From: Rhodobacterales bacterium | GTDB lineage: Bacteria; Myxococcota_A; UBA796; GCA-2862545 | Assembly (NCBI GenBank): GCA_009936995.1 | Contig: JAACDH010000514.1 | Coordinates: forward strand, 1 to 41,732 | Direction of reading: 5' to 3' | DNA length: 41,732 bases | Translations under genes and position numbers: made by a program | Shown here: positions 9,096-20,385 of the stretch, piece after piece | Position numbering within the stretch: position 1 is the stretch's first letter | Layout of the letters: every line of letters begins with the position of its first letter | Notes under the pieces: model-generated | The model's input: the letters and a program-made list of their open reading frames with translations, nothing else | Database searches by the model: none | What the model was told of the DNA's origin: nothing

Positions 9096-9938
9096 ATGAG
9101 CTACGACCAGATCGGCATGAAGGGCAAGACGGTGATTGTCACTGGCGCAAACACTGGAATCGGTGAAGTCACCGCCCGTGAGCTCGCCGCCATGGGCGCC
9201 AAGGTGTACCTGGCCTGTCGCAGCAAAGAGAAGGCCGAGCCCGTGGTCGCCGACATCCGCAGCCTCACCGGAAACGCCGAGGTCCACTTCTTGGCGCTCG
9301 ACCTGTCGAGCCTTCACTCGGTTCGCGACGCCGCCAAGACCTTTCTAGCCCTCGACCTCCCCCTAGACCTGCTGGTCAACAACGCCGGACTCGCCGCCGC
9401 GAAGGGCCTCACCGCCGACGGGTTCGAACTCACCTTCGGGGTAAATCACCTGGGTCACTTTCTGTTCACCCAGCTACTGGTCGATCGGGTGGTCGATGGA
9501 GGGCGCATCGTAAACGTAGCCAGCAAGGCCCACTACGAAGCCAAGTCCATCGACTGGGATGCCCAGCGTCAGCCGACCACGGGCCTCACGGGCCTCAAGG
9601 AATACGGCGTGTCTAAGCTGGCCAATGTTCTGTTCACCAAAGAGCTCGCCAAGCGCCTGGCCGACCGCAACATCACGACATACAGCCTTCACCCCGGCGT
9701 GGTCGCATCCGATGTGTGGCGCCAAGTACCCTGGCCGTTCGAGTCGTTGATCAAGCGGTTCATGCTCACTGTAGAAGACGGCGCCCTGACCACGCTGTAC
9801 TGCGCCACCTCGGTCGAAGCCGGCAAAGAGACCGGCCTGTACTATGACGAGAGCAAGGTGAAGAAGCCCAGCCGACTGGCCCGAGACGAAGCGCTAGCGA
9901 CCGAGCTGTGGAAGCGGTCCGAAGCCTGGGTAGCCTAA
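9096..9938 (+). CDS. Short-chain dehydrogenase, retinol-dehydrogenase-like
   Basis: 280-residue NAD(P)-dependent oxidoreductase of the RDH/WWOX-like SDR group. The nucleotide-binding motif is TGANTGIG (16-23) and the structural motif NNAG is at 95-98. N118 lies in FGVNHLGHF, and the catalytic set is S143 in NVASKAH, Y170 and K174 in YGVSK. Arg42 in the loop after beta-2 (ACRSKEKA) is compatible with NADP(H). The ATG has an AGGAG-like site about 7 nt upstream. The gene is divergent from the catalase-related gene, sharing a 129-bp promoter interval. The family commonly acts on hydrophobic alcohols or aldehydes, so reduction or oxidation of a lipoxygenase-derived oxylipin is a reasonable guess, but the substrate is unknown. 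Confidence 0.9.
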   Translation: MSYDQIGMKGKTVIVTGANTGIGEVTARELAAMGAKVYLACRSKEKAEPVVADIRSLTGNAEVHFLALDLSSLHSVRDAAKTFLALDLPLDLLVNNAGLAAAKGLTADGFELTFGVNHLGHFLFTQLLVDRVVDGGRIVNVASKAHYEAKSIDWDAQRQPTTGLTGLKEYGVSKLANVLFTKELAKRLADRNITTYSLHPGVVASDVWRQVPWPFESLIKRFMLTVEDGALTTLYCATSVEAGKETGLYYDESKVKKPSRLARDEALATELWKRSEAWVA

Positions 9939-10057
9939 GCTCCGCGACCAGCCGTTTACGCTGGCCTCCGTCTGCCCATCTTAACGGCCAAGCCGTCAGG
10001 CGTACCTCCACAGATAACCATCGCTCGTCTAGACTGGCAGGGAGCTGGCCCTAGCCT

Positions 10058-10870
10058 CTAATTCGACTTGGGGCGAGCCTCGACCAGCGTAATTTCGTAC
10101 ATCACCGTGGCATGTTCGGGGATGCTCTCGTGGTCTTTGCCGTGACCGAGCTCGGGCGGAACGCGAACCTGACGCACGCCGCCTTCCTTCATTTTACGAA
10201 CTGCCAGGTAGAGACCATCGATCACCTTGCCCTCTTCGTATCGGAACCACTGACAGCTCTCGCGGGCGTAGGTGTGTTCGACCAGCTGACCATCCATCCA
10301 ACCGTGGTAGTCGACGCACACCCGCTCGCCCTCGACGGGCTTGCGTCCATCACCCACCTGCAGGTCGTGAAGCAGCAGGCCGGTCTTGTCGGACCTGAAG
10401 TCGCCCGGGTCGCTGTCCGCCATCTGGGTGGGCGCCCGACGAGGCAGCACAATACCCAGCACCTCGATCTCGAAGTACAGGGTAGACCCCGGGGGAATCG
10501 GTCCGGTAGCTCGATCGCCATACCCCTGGCTGGCGGGGATAATTAGCCGGCGCTTGGTTCCGACCGAGGCCCCGACCACGCCATCTTCCCAGCCGCGGAT
10601 CACCTGATGGTCGCCGATGCGGAACTCGAAGGGGACCCCGCGGTCGACCGAGCTGTCGAACACGGTTCCATCGGAGAGCATGCCCGTGTAGTGCACCGAC
10701 ACCCGCGCGCCGACCTCGGCCGGCGGACCGCTGCCCTCGGAGAGGTCGACAAGCGCGACGCCTTGCTCCAGCTTCTTCCAGGAGCCGGTTTCTTCGGTGT
10801 CTCCAGGCCAGATACCCGCGTAGGCGGAGGTGGAGAGCAGCAGGGCGATTGCGAGCGTAAGGGTCTTCAT
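10058..10870 (-). CDS. Exported tandem FKBP-type peptidyl-prolyl isomerase
   Basis: 270 residues from the ATG at 10870, chosen because it begins a clean signal peptide (MKTLTLAIALLLSTSAYA, cleavage after residue 18); the frame is open upstream but unlikely to be used. The first FKBP domain (about 50-141) is canonical, with VSVHYTGMLSDGTVFDSS, VIRGWEDGV and IPASQGYGD. A second FKBP-like domain (about 175-264) has the fold pattern (VCVDYHGWMDGQLVEHT, VIDGLYLAVRKMKEG) but lacks most active-site aromatics, and it carries C185 and C206, which could form a disulfide. It likely assists folding of secreted proteins. It starts 16 nt after the yihY-like gene, so the two probably form an operon. Confidence 0.9.
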   Translation of the reverse strand: MKTLTLAIALLLSTSAYAGIWPGDTEETGSWKKLEQGVALVDLSEGSGPPAEVGARVSVHYTGMLSDGTVFDSSVDRGVPFEFRIGDHQVIRGWEDGVVGASVGTKRRLIIPASQGYGDRATGPIPPGSTLYFEIEVLGIVLPRRAPTQMADSDPGDFRSDKTGLLLHDLQVGDGRKPVEGERVCVDYHGWMDGQLVEHTYARESCQWFRYEEGKVIDGLYLAVRKMKEGGVRQVRVPPELGHGKDHESIPEHATVMYEITLVEARPKSN

Positions 10871-10886
10871 GGCGTCGTCATAACCC

Positions 10887-11789
10887 CTAAGTCTCCAAAG
10901 CCAATCCCTCGTGTCGTACCCGTTCAACGCGCACCGCCCCCGGGCCGGGGAGAATGGGGTCACCGCAGGCCGCGGCATACTCGCAGGTAAATGCAGCCCC
11001 CAGCAGCAACATCTGTGCCGCGTAGTAGGCGAAGAGCATCAAAGCGATGATCGAGCTGGCGGCGCCAAACGCCAGGGCCCGGCTACTATTTAACAAGTAC
11101 GCCGTGACCACAAATCGGCCGAAGACCAACAGGCTGGTGGTCGCGAACGACCCCACCAACACCGTTTTCCAGCGGATCTCGACGTCGGGCAAGGTCTTGA
11201 ACACCGCCACCACACAAAGGAAGAGCAAGGTGGTCGCACCCGTACCATCCGTCGCAAAAAGAACCCATCCCGGCAGGTCCCAAAGGCCCTCGGCGCGGTT
11301 CGCCACCGTCAACCACAGCCCATTGAGGACCAAGGTGCCCGAGATCAGCGCAAAGGTGCTGCCCACCGATAACATCGCCCAGCCCTTTCGCCGGAGCATA
11401 TTCAATGGCCCCGGACCGCGAACCGCCAGCACACCCCACATCTGATTTAGGGTTCCTTGGAGCTGTAGAAACCCACGCGTGGGCGCATAGATCAGGGCAA
11501 ACAGGGCCAAAACGACCGAGCTTTTTTTGCCCACATCGTCGGTGTTGTCAACCAGAATCTCGGTAGAAGCCACCAATGCATCCGGCATCATCGCGCCCAA
11601 TTGAGCGGACCGAAGGTCGACCAACGCCAGGTCGCCTAAAAACGGATCCATCGCCCACGTCCACAGCAGCAGCATGGGTGCGAGCGCGAACATCCCGTAG
11701 AAGGCCAACGCCGCCCCTTGACGAGACGATTGCTCGTCGCGCCACTTACGCCACGTCTTTCGCAGGAGCGGAGCCCAGAAATCAGTCAT
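10887..11789 (-). CDS. YihY/BrkB-family inner membrane protein
   Basis: 300-residue polytopic membrane protein of the YihY/virulence factor BrkB family (once mis-called RNase BN). It has the characteristic start with a cytoplasmic amphipathic helix (WRKWRDEQSSRQGAALAFY), then about six membrane segments, including ALAFYGMFALAPMLLLW near the N-terminus, VLALFALIYAPTRGFLQL in the middle and SSIIALMLFAYYAAQMLLLG near the end. The family ALAFY motif and the closing YxxAQxxLLGAAFT block are present. The molecular function of the family is not settled. It is followed after 16 nt by the FKBP gene. Confidence 0.9.
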   Translation of the reverse strand: MTDFWAPLLRKTWRKWRDEQSSRQGAALAFYGMFALAPMLLLWTWAMDPFLGDLALVDLRSAQLGAMMPDALVASTEILVDNTDDVGKKSSVVLALFALIYAPTRGFLQLQGTLNQMWGVLAVRGPGPLNMLRRKGWAMLSVGSTFALISGTLVLNGLWLTVANRAEGLWDLPGWVLFATDGTGATTLLFLCVVAVFKTLPDVEIRWKTVLVGSFATTSLLVFGRFVVTAYLLNSSRALAFGAASSIIALMLFAYYAAQMLLLGAAFTCEYAAACGDPILPGPGAVRVERVRHEGLALET

Positions 11790-11863
11790 GAGATGACCTA
11801 ACCGGGTTGGGAGCGTCCTACGCTTCGCCGTTCTACAAATCGAGCGACTCGTCAGCGGTTCCC

Positions 11864-12672
11864 CTAGTGAACCACCATCTTTGGGTCGACCTGGCTGACC
11901 TCAAGCTGCTGCACGCCGCCGTCGGGCCAGCGGAGCTCTACCAAGCGAATCTGGGTCGCTCGCCCGAGTCCTACGATCAGCTCGGGACCATTTCACCAGC
12001 GGCCGGGCCGCCGGTGACGTACCGCAGTTCGGGGCGACTATCACCGTCGTAATCGGCGATGCAGGCACCATGGGTCATGGGTGCGATAGGGGTACGGCGT
12101 CGCCTCGGTGCCGACCACGGGCGTCCAAATCAGGCAGCTCTTGTCTTCGTAGATGGGGATGGTCACGATGCCTAGATTGACGTCCATCACGTCTTGCAGG
12201 CCCGCGGAAATCCACAGCTCGTTCTCATTGCCGCTGGGGGGCCGCCGGTGCCCACGAACACGTCCGGAATACCGTCTAGATTGAGGTCGCCTTCCTGGCT
12301 GCCCATCGCCCCAGGCTATCCATTTCCAACCACTCTCGATTGGCGTTGATTCCTGTGGTCGCGGCCATGTCAACAAAGCCCAGGTCTGGAACCATGATCC
12401 AGACCCAATGACCTTTGCGTGAAGCGCCTTCGAGATCGGGGCCCCTATTCCACACGACCCTGTCCATGTGGCCATGTTGATTGAAATCGGCCGCGGCGCT
12501 GGTAAAGCTCCCCCCGGGTGGACTCGCTAAGGTGCGCTACGTTCGGTGTCGCGCTGGAGCGGTCTGTGATGTCGGCAAAATCGGGGTTATCGGCGGAAAT
12601 CTGGGCTGCACCCCAGCGCCACGAGGGGTGTGGCCTCGAGATCGTGGCCCCCAGGGCGCGCGTGAAACCCAA
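11864..12672 (-). pseudogene. Decayed FG-GAP/VCBS repeat protein with ASPIC/UnbV C-terminus
   Basis: Recognisable pieces of one protein lie in successive different frames. In order they are PDFADITDRSS, AAADFNQHGHMDRVVWN, GDLNLDGIPDVFVGTG, NENELWISAG, ADYDGDSRPELRYVTGG, and finally ELIVGLGRATQIRLVELRWPDG ending in TAG at 11864-11866. The last piece is an ASPIC/UnbV domain, and the middle ones are FG-GAP calcium-binding-like repeats (DxNxDGxxD). At least four frameshifts separate them in about 800 bp, several at runs of C or G such as the C6 run near 12508-12514 and the C-rich run near 12230-12245. The intact ancestor would have been a secreted CRTAC1/UnbV-like repeat protein. No single start is defensible, and the upstream limit is approximate. 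Confidence 0.75.
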
Positions 12673-12738
12673 AGACCCATCGTACGAATGTACGTGCAGG
12701 TCTGAAGGGCCAAGTCTTGGACCTTCTGCCGAGTACGC

Positions 12739-12966
12739 CTACTTGTGGCGGAAGACGATTCGACCCTTAGTCAGGTCGTAGGGCGACACCGCTACGGTGA
12801 CGCGATCACCCAGCACAACGCGGATGCGGTAGCGACGAAGCTTACCGGCCAAGTGTGCGTGCACCTTGGTGTTCGCTTGGGTTTCAACAAGGAAGTGGCC
12901 ACCAGGAAAGACTTCCTGCACCACACCTTCGATTTCGATCAGGTCATCAGAAGCCAAGTTTGACAT
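12739..12966 (-). CDS. infA: Translation initiation factor IF-1
   Basis: 75 residues, full length for IF-1 (usually 71-75), covering the whole S1/OB fold: DDLIEIEGVVQEVFPGGHF, AHLAGKLRRYRIRV, LGDRVTVAVSPYDLTKGRI, ending VFRHK. IF-1 binds the ribosomal A site of the 30S subunit during initiation. The gene begins 15 nt after tgt and is probably its operon partner; it is not next to ribosomal protein genes here. It ends with TAG. Confidence 0.97.
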   Translation of the reverse strand: MSNLASDDLIEIEGVVQEVFPGGHFLVETQANTKVHAHLAGKLRRYRIRVVLGDRVTVAVSPYDLTKGRIVFRHK

Positions 12967-12981
12967 TCCTCCGCCCGCGTT

Positions 12982-14175
12982 CTAACGCTTTTTGCCACCA
13001 CGTCCACGCTTGCTGCGCGACTTTTGACCGCCTTGGGCCTCGGAAGCGGGTTTGGAGTTGGACTGGCCAGGGCTTCCAGGGGGGTACAGCTCGTGCACTT
13101 CGCGGCGAAAGGCCTCGAATCGCTTCTCGAGAATGGATTGCCGCATCCGAGCCATGAACTGATGGAACCACGCGATATTGTGGATGGAGCACAGGGTTGC
13201 CGACAGCACCTCGCCCACGCGCAGCAGGTGATTCAAGTACGCCCGGCTGTAGTTCTGACAGGTGTAGCAAGTACACTCGGTATCCACCGGATAAAAGTCG
13301 TTTCGGAAGCGACGATCGGACATCCGCAGGCGACCGCGACCGGTGTACACCACGCCACTGCGCGCGTGACGGGTCTGTAGGACGCAGTCGAACATGTCGA
13401 CACCTCGAGCCACCGCTTCGACCAGGTCGAGAGGACGGCCGACGCCCATCAGGTAGCGGGGCGCGTTGACCGGCATATGCGGCGTGGTCCACTCGAGGAC
13501 CTCGCACATCACCTCATAGCCCTCGCCCACCGACAGGCCGCCGATGGCGTAACCGTCGAAGCCGATGTCGCAAATCTCTTGGGCGGAACGTTTACGTAAG
13601 TCGGGCCAAAAGCCACCTTGAACAATGCCAAATAGCGATTGGTCGGGCCGCTTGTGCACGTCTTTACAGCGTTGCTCCCAGCGGGTGGTGCGAGCGACAG
13701 ACTGTTCGGCGTAGGACTTCTCGGTTCCAAAGGCCAGGCACTCATCGAAGACCATGGCGATGTCGGCGCCGAGCTTCTCTTGAATCTCCATCGAACGCTC
13801 GGGGGACAAGAACGTGCGCTTGCCATCCACCTCGTACTGGAAGGTGACCCCCTTCTCGTCGACCTCCTTGTCCAGCGAGAACACCTGGAAGCCACCGGAG
13901 TCGGTGAGCATCGGCAACTCGCTGCCCATAAATTTATGCAGACCCCCCGCCTTGGCGATCAGATCTTCGCCCGGTCGCTGGGACAGGTGGTACGTATTCG
14001 CCAGCAAGATCTGCGTTCCTGTATCGGCCATATGCAGAGAACTCACCGAGCGAACCGCCCCCTGAGTGCCCACAGGCATATACAGAGGCGTTTGCACTTC
14101 GCCGCGAGGAAGCTGGAAAGTTGTGGCCCGGGCGCCGCCGTCGGTCCCGTTTAGCCTAAAGTTCACCGAGTTCAT
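12982..14175 (-). CDS. tgt: Queuine tRNA-guanine transglycosylase (bacterial Tgt)
   Basis: 397 residues. It exchanges guanine-34 for preQ1 in tRNAs with GUN anticodons. TDSGGFQ holds the general base D92. RGVDMFDCV holds the nucleophile D260, and GGLSVGEG matches the substrate-binding loop. The zinc site is C301, C303, C306 and H332 (CTCYTCQN...IHN). The usual PTRNARNG segment is QTRHARSG (267-274), a variant that keeps the TR-x-(A/G)-R-x-G frame. A basic, glycine-rich tail (KSRSKRGRGGKKR) extends past the catalytic domain and is likely RNA-binding. The start ATG overlaps the stop of the upstream gene as ATGA, giving translational coupling, and infA follows 15 nt downstream. Confidence 0.96.
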   Translation of the reverse strand: MNSVNFRLNGTDGGARATTFQLPRGEVQTPLYMPVGTQGAVRSVSSLHMADTGTQILLANTYHLSQRPGEDLIAKAGGLHKFMGSELPMLTDSGGFQVFSLDKEVDEKGVTFQYEVDGKRTFLSPERSMEIQEKLGADIAMVFDECLAFGTEKSYAEQSVARTTRWEQRCKDVHKRPDQSLFGIVQGGFWPDLRKRSAQEICDIGFDGYAIGGLSVGEGYEVMCEVLEWTTPHMPVNAPRYLMGVGRPLDLVEAVARGVDMFDCVLQTRHARSGVVYTGRGRLRMSDRRFRNDFYPVDTECTCYTCQNYSRAYLNHLLRVGEVLSATLCSIHNIAWFHQFMARMRQSILEKRFEAFRREVHELYPPGSPGQSNSKPASEAQGGQKSRSKRGRGGKKR

Positions 14176-15641
14176 GTGCTCGTCCGTCGAACCGACCGAA
14201 GATCTTCATCGGCGCGGGTGACCAGTCCGGTCAGGCCCACCTCGGTATCCGCTAGACCGAAGAGACACAACACCTCTCGTAAACGATGGTCGCCGTGAAG
14301 GCGCAACTGGATGCCTCGGGAGACGTTGACCATGCGGCTCCGAGCCACCCGTTCTGAACAGCCCTGAAAGCCGATCAAGAAGGTGTCTCCGTCCACCTGT
14401 CCCACCAAGTCTTTTAGGCGAAGACCGGCGTTTAGGCCATCGGCCACCATACGCAGAGCCATGTTGCTTGCCGCCTTACCCCAACGAGCGCGGGCCACTT
14501 GGGTGCCTTCGATCAAGAAGATGCACACGCTCATGGGCTCTCCGCTGCGCTGGGTGTTGCCCAACATTCGATCGAGGGCGCGGAGGGTGGCCGTGCGATC
14601 AAGCAGGTTGCTCACCGGATGGCAACCCTGCCGGATGGCGAGGATGCGCTGGTAGCGAAGTCGAACGCGCTCACAGAGCTTCGCCGGACTGATTGTCTCG
14701 CCAAAAACATCGTCGGCACCCGCTTCGCGGAGGGCAGCTTCGTTGTCTTTGGCGCCGAGAATGAGCACCGGTACGTGATTCCGACGGGCGTGTGTTCGCA
14801 CGGCGCGCAGCAGAATCTCGGCGGACACGCCGCCGACCTCGGCACCGAGGAGCAGCACATCGGGGCAAACCAAATCGAGGGCGGGCGCGATCTCGGCGGG
14901 GGCCCCGCTGACCACCACTACAAACCCCGCCCCTTCGAGGAAGGTGACTTGGGCGTCGCGTTCGGGGGTCTCGGCCGCCAGAAAGAAAACCTCCGCCGGC
15001 CCGACCCGGCCGCGGACGTGGGCCCGGACGCGATCGAGAAGGTCGGGAACAGCCACCGGGTGGGGCACGAACCCGTCGGCGCCGGCCTTGACCACCGCGA
15101 GACGGGTGTCCCAGTCGCGCCCCTCTCCCCAAACCAACACGGGCGCGTTGTGTTCTGCGGCGATTTCACGGGCGGTCTCAACCTGATCCATAGGCACCAA
15201 CAGCGCCGCCCAAGGCACCACCGATAAGGGGTCTTCGAGCTCGTCGAGGGTCTCGGCAACCACGATCGGCTCCGATGTGACGGGGGCCGCCTTGCGGAGC
15301 CGTTGCGCCAACACCGCATCTCCGACGACTCCGATGGGGCCAAAAAGCGTGTGCGAACCCGATCGGATGGCGCGCGCGATAGCTACCAAGCCCACCGCTC
15401 CCTGTCCCTTCGAGACCGCCACAGAGGCCTCTTCGCTGGCCGCGCAGAGCACTTCGAGGCCCAAAGCACTAGACGTTCGGGCGATACGATTCAGCTCTGC
15501 AACGACAGATTCTGATGCCTCATCGCCATCTTCTGACAGAAGAACCGCGTACTCCTGCAGCTGCGGCCCCACTTGACAGAGGAAGCTACCTCGAAGCCGT
15601 TCTTGCGCAGCGCTGCGTTTTGACTGTCGGTCCACCGACAC
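14172..15641 (-). CDS. Degenerate Hpt / double receiver / GGDEF-like protein
   Basis: 489 residues starting at a GTG with GGGAG 5 nt upstream. Order: an Hpt-like helical domain (about 12-105) with Asn51 where the phospho-accepting His belongs (ELNRIARTSSALGL). A receiver-like domain (about 125-210) follows, ending VKAGADGFVPHPV, with no acceptor Asp. A second receiver (about 216-333) has PDVLLLGAEVGG with Gly266 at the Asp position. Last is a GGDEF-family domain (about 345-487) whose signature is DGDTF (417-421). The architecture is that of a phosphorelay diguanylate cyclase, but every catalytic or phosphorylated position visible is lost, so it is more likely a scaffold or ligand sensor. It is first in an apparent operon with tgt and infA (ATGA overlap). 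Confidence 0.8.
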   Translation of the reverse strand: MSVDRQSKRSAAQERLRGSFLCQVGPQLQEYAVLLSEDGDEASESVVAELNRIARTSSALGLEVLCAASEEASVAVSKGQGAVGLVAIARAIRSGSHTLFGPIGVVGDAVLAQRLRKAAPVTSEPIVVAETLDELEDPLSVVPWAALLVPMDQVETAREIAAEHNAPVLVWGEGRDWDTRLAVVKAGADGFVPHPVAVPDLLDRVRAHVRGRVGPAEVFFLAAETPERDAQVTFLEGAGFVVVVSGAPAEIAPALDLVCPDVLLLGAEVGGVSAEILLRAVRTHARRNHVPVLILGAKDNEAALREAGADDVFGETISPAKLCERVRLRYQRILAIRQGCHPVSNLLDRTATLRALDRMLGNTQRSGEPMSVCIFLIEGTQVARARWGKAASNMALRMVADGLNAGLRLKDLVGQVDGDTFLIGFQGCSERVARSRMVNVSRGIQLRLHGDHRLREVLCLFGLADTEVGLTGLVTRADEDLRSVRRTST

Positions 15642-16144
15642 ACTTCTCCCTAGGGACGCCGACTGTACAGGAGGTCGGTGCCGGGGTCCAGCCTAGTCGT
15701 AGAGCTACATGCAGCACGAAACGTGGCCTGAAGACAGCTTGGTGACCCCCAATTTCCAGGCAAAGCATCTGCAGCTATTTGCGGAATTTCAATCCAGGGG
15801 TTGGCGATGGGGCTACCACAATTGGGCCGCACCGATCTCATCTTCACCGCCAACCCCCCCGCGACGTCCACGCGAAGTTCCTCGGCCTCGATCCAGGCGA
15901 CAAAACCGCGAGCGGCATGTAGCGATTCGGCCACGCCACGGTTGTCGGCGATATTACTTTCTAGTCCGCGGGGACACGCCCCGTGACTGCGGTCGGGGCG
16001 CTCCCCAACCTTGACGCAAAGTCGATTCGATCTCATGGAGGTGTTGTAAGCAGGGCCCGCACTGGCGATACTCGACGACATCGACACCCCGGGATGCGGA
16101 AACCTGCGCACTCACTCCGGGCCGCCCCCGGACTGGAGCCCTAC
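15642..16144. other. Intergenic region upstream of clpB and the degenerate GGDEF gene
   Basis: About 500 bp between two divergent genes, expected to carry both promoters. A minus-strand frame spans most of it (15650-16111), but its product has no recognisable domain, its start lacks a ribosome binding site and its composition is patchy, so it is not called. No CIRCE inverted repeat and no clear sigma-32-like -35/-10 pair was found upstream of clpB. Eroded coding sequence cannot be excluded. Confidence 0.4.
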
Positions 16145-18784
<2,640 letters not shown>

Positions 18785-18867
18785 CGCAGTCCCCTCTACG
18801 GGCGATTGAGGCAAACGTGGTGCTAAAACCGGCTCCGTCTGAACGCAACTACATGCTAAACTAATCC

Positions 18868-20385
18868 ATGTCCGAACAATCAACTCCAGCGAATGCGGTC
18901 TTACCCGGTTTTCCAGCCGAACGGTACGAACTGAACGCGCCGTTGGGAGAAGGTTCGATGTCCTTGGTGTATCGCGCGCTAGACCGCGAGACCCAAGAGT
19001 GGGGCGCGATCAAGTTGTTGCTGCCCAAGTACATCGACAAGCCTGAGATCCGCCATCGATTTGCCACCGAAGCCAAAGCGATGATGAGTTTGCGCCACCG
19101 CAATGTAATTCACGTCTTCGACGTCAACAACACCACGGTTCAGCCCTTCTTCGCCATGGAAATGGCCGAGGGTGGCTGCGTGCTCGACTGGTTGGCCCAG
19201 TATGGCGCCATGCCGCCCCGGATGGCCGTCGACATCGCCATCCAGGTCTGTAAGGGCCTGGGCGCCGCTCACCGTCATGGGGTGGTCCACCGTGACGTCA
19301 AACCACACAACATCCTGATTAACCGGTGGGGCGTGTGCAAAATCACCGACTTCGGAATCGCCCCAACAAGGGACACCGCGGCCTCCCTCCTCCGTACAGG
19401 CAGCATCATGGGTACGCTGGGCTACATCGCCCCCGAACAACGGGCCAACGCCAAGGTCGTCGACGAACGCTGCGACATCTACGCTGTTGGCGCAACGCTA
19501 TTCACCATGGTCACCGGCCGCACCACCATGGACCTCTTCTTCGCCGACCAAGAGCCCGACATCCTCGAAGGCGTGCAGGAGATCCTCAAGCCACTGATCA
19601 TCGAGGCCACCCGTTACCGCCGCGAAGACCGCCACCAAACCATGCGTGACCTGACCAAAGCGCTGTACGTCGTCATGGATATTCTCCCCGAAGACCCATC
19701 TGATACACCGCCTCTCGTCCTATTCAACCCCGTCGAGCACAGCGAACATCTCATTCGCCTCGCCAGCAGCGAAAGCACGAAAAACCCATTAGGAAATCCA
19801 AACACGGCCAACTCCGATCACTTCGAGACCTGGAACGACACCGCGCAACCCAGCGCTCCTAACATTCCGCGACAAACGCTACTCCGCGATCGCCCACAGC
19901 AGCCCAACAGGCGCTACAAAAAATTAGGCAAACAGATGCTCAAGGTGCTGTTCGGAACCTCGCCTCTGCTCGTTTTGGTGTTGCTTGCCGTGGGTATCGC
20001 CGTCAGCGGTCGCAAAACCGTCCAGCGCGCGCAGGCCTCCTTCGTGGAGACCAATCTCGCTTTCGACGAAATGCTCGAATCCGAATCCGTCATCGTCGAC
20101 GAACTGATCAGGCTGGGCGCCAACCAGGCCGTAACCCAACGTGTGTGGACCGAAGGCATCAATACCCCAGAGCGCATTCCAGACATGACCCAAAACTTAC
20201 GGGAAACACTGGATAGTCATGAACCAAACCCGAGTTCCCCCTTGATGCACCACGCGCGCACAGCGCAAAACCGCCTCGAGCGCATCGACGTCTCGTACGC
20301 GGAGTGGACGCAGACACGCCGTTCCCTCCAACAGATCGAGGCCTCAACGCCGGCTCAAATGGCCACCAAGCTGGGACTACTCTGA
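18868..20385 (+). CDS. Membrane-anchored Hanks-type Ser/Thr protein kinase
   Basis: 505 residues. The kinase domain (about 20-275) is complete: GEGSMSLVY glycine loop, catalytic K49, HRDVKPHN at 141-148, DFG at 161-163 and APEQ at 188-191, so it should be active. A Ser/Pro/Asn-rich juxtamembrane stretch (about 300-355) leads to one membrane segment (about 361-380, FGTSPLLVLVLLAVGIAVSG). A C-terminal helical domain of about 120 residues then lies outside the cytoplasm and resembles a small sensor, with no named family. The start ATG fits the homologous N-terminus. It lies 83 nt after clpB on the same strand, which might couple it to proteostasis; that is inference. Its last 9 nt overlap the end of the convergent SDR gene. 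Confidence 0.92.
   Translation: MSEQSTPANAVLPGFPAERYELNAPLGEGSMSLVYRALDRETQEWGAIKLLLPKYIDKPEIRHRFATEAKAMMSLRHRNVIHVFDVNNTTVQPFFAMEMAEGGCVLDWLAQYGAMPPRMAVDIAIQVCKGLGAAHRHGVVHRDVKPHNILINRWGVCKITDFGIAPTRDTAASLLRTGSIMGTLGYIAPEQRANAKVVDERCDIYAVGATLFTMVTGRTTMDLFFADQEPDILEGVQEILKPLIIEATRYRREDRHQTMRDLTKALYVVMDILPEDPSDTPPLVLFNPVEHSEHLIRLASSESTKNPLGNPNTANSDHFETWNDTAQPSAPNIPRQTLLRDRPQQPNRRYKKLGKQMLKVLFGTSPLLVLVLLAVGIAVSGRKTVQRAQASFVETNLAFDEMLESESVIVDELIRLGANQAVTQRVWTEGINTPERIPDMTQNLRETLDSHEPNPSSPLMHHARTAQNRLERIDVSYAEWTQTRRSLQQIEASTPAQMATKLGLL

Noticed and set aside
15650-16111. Minus-strand 153-codon frame upstream of clpB
   Set aside because: No recognisable domain or ribosome binding site, uneven composition, and it covers the expected clpB promoter. 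Kept only as a note in the intergenic entry.
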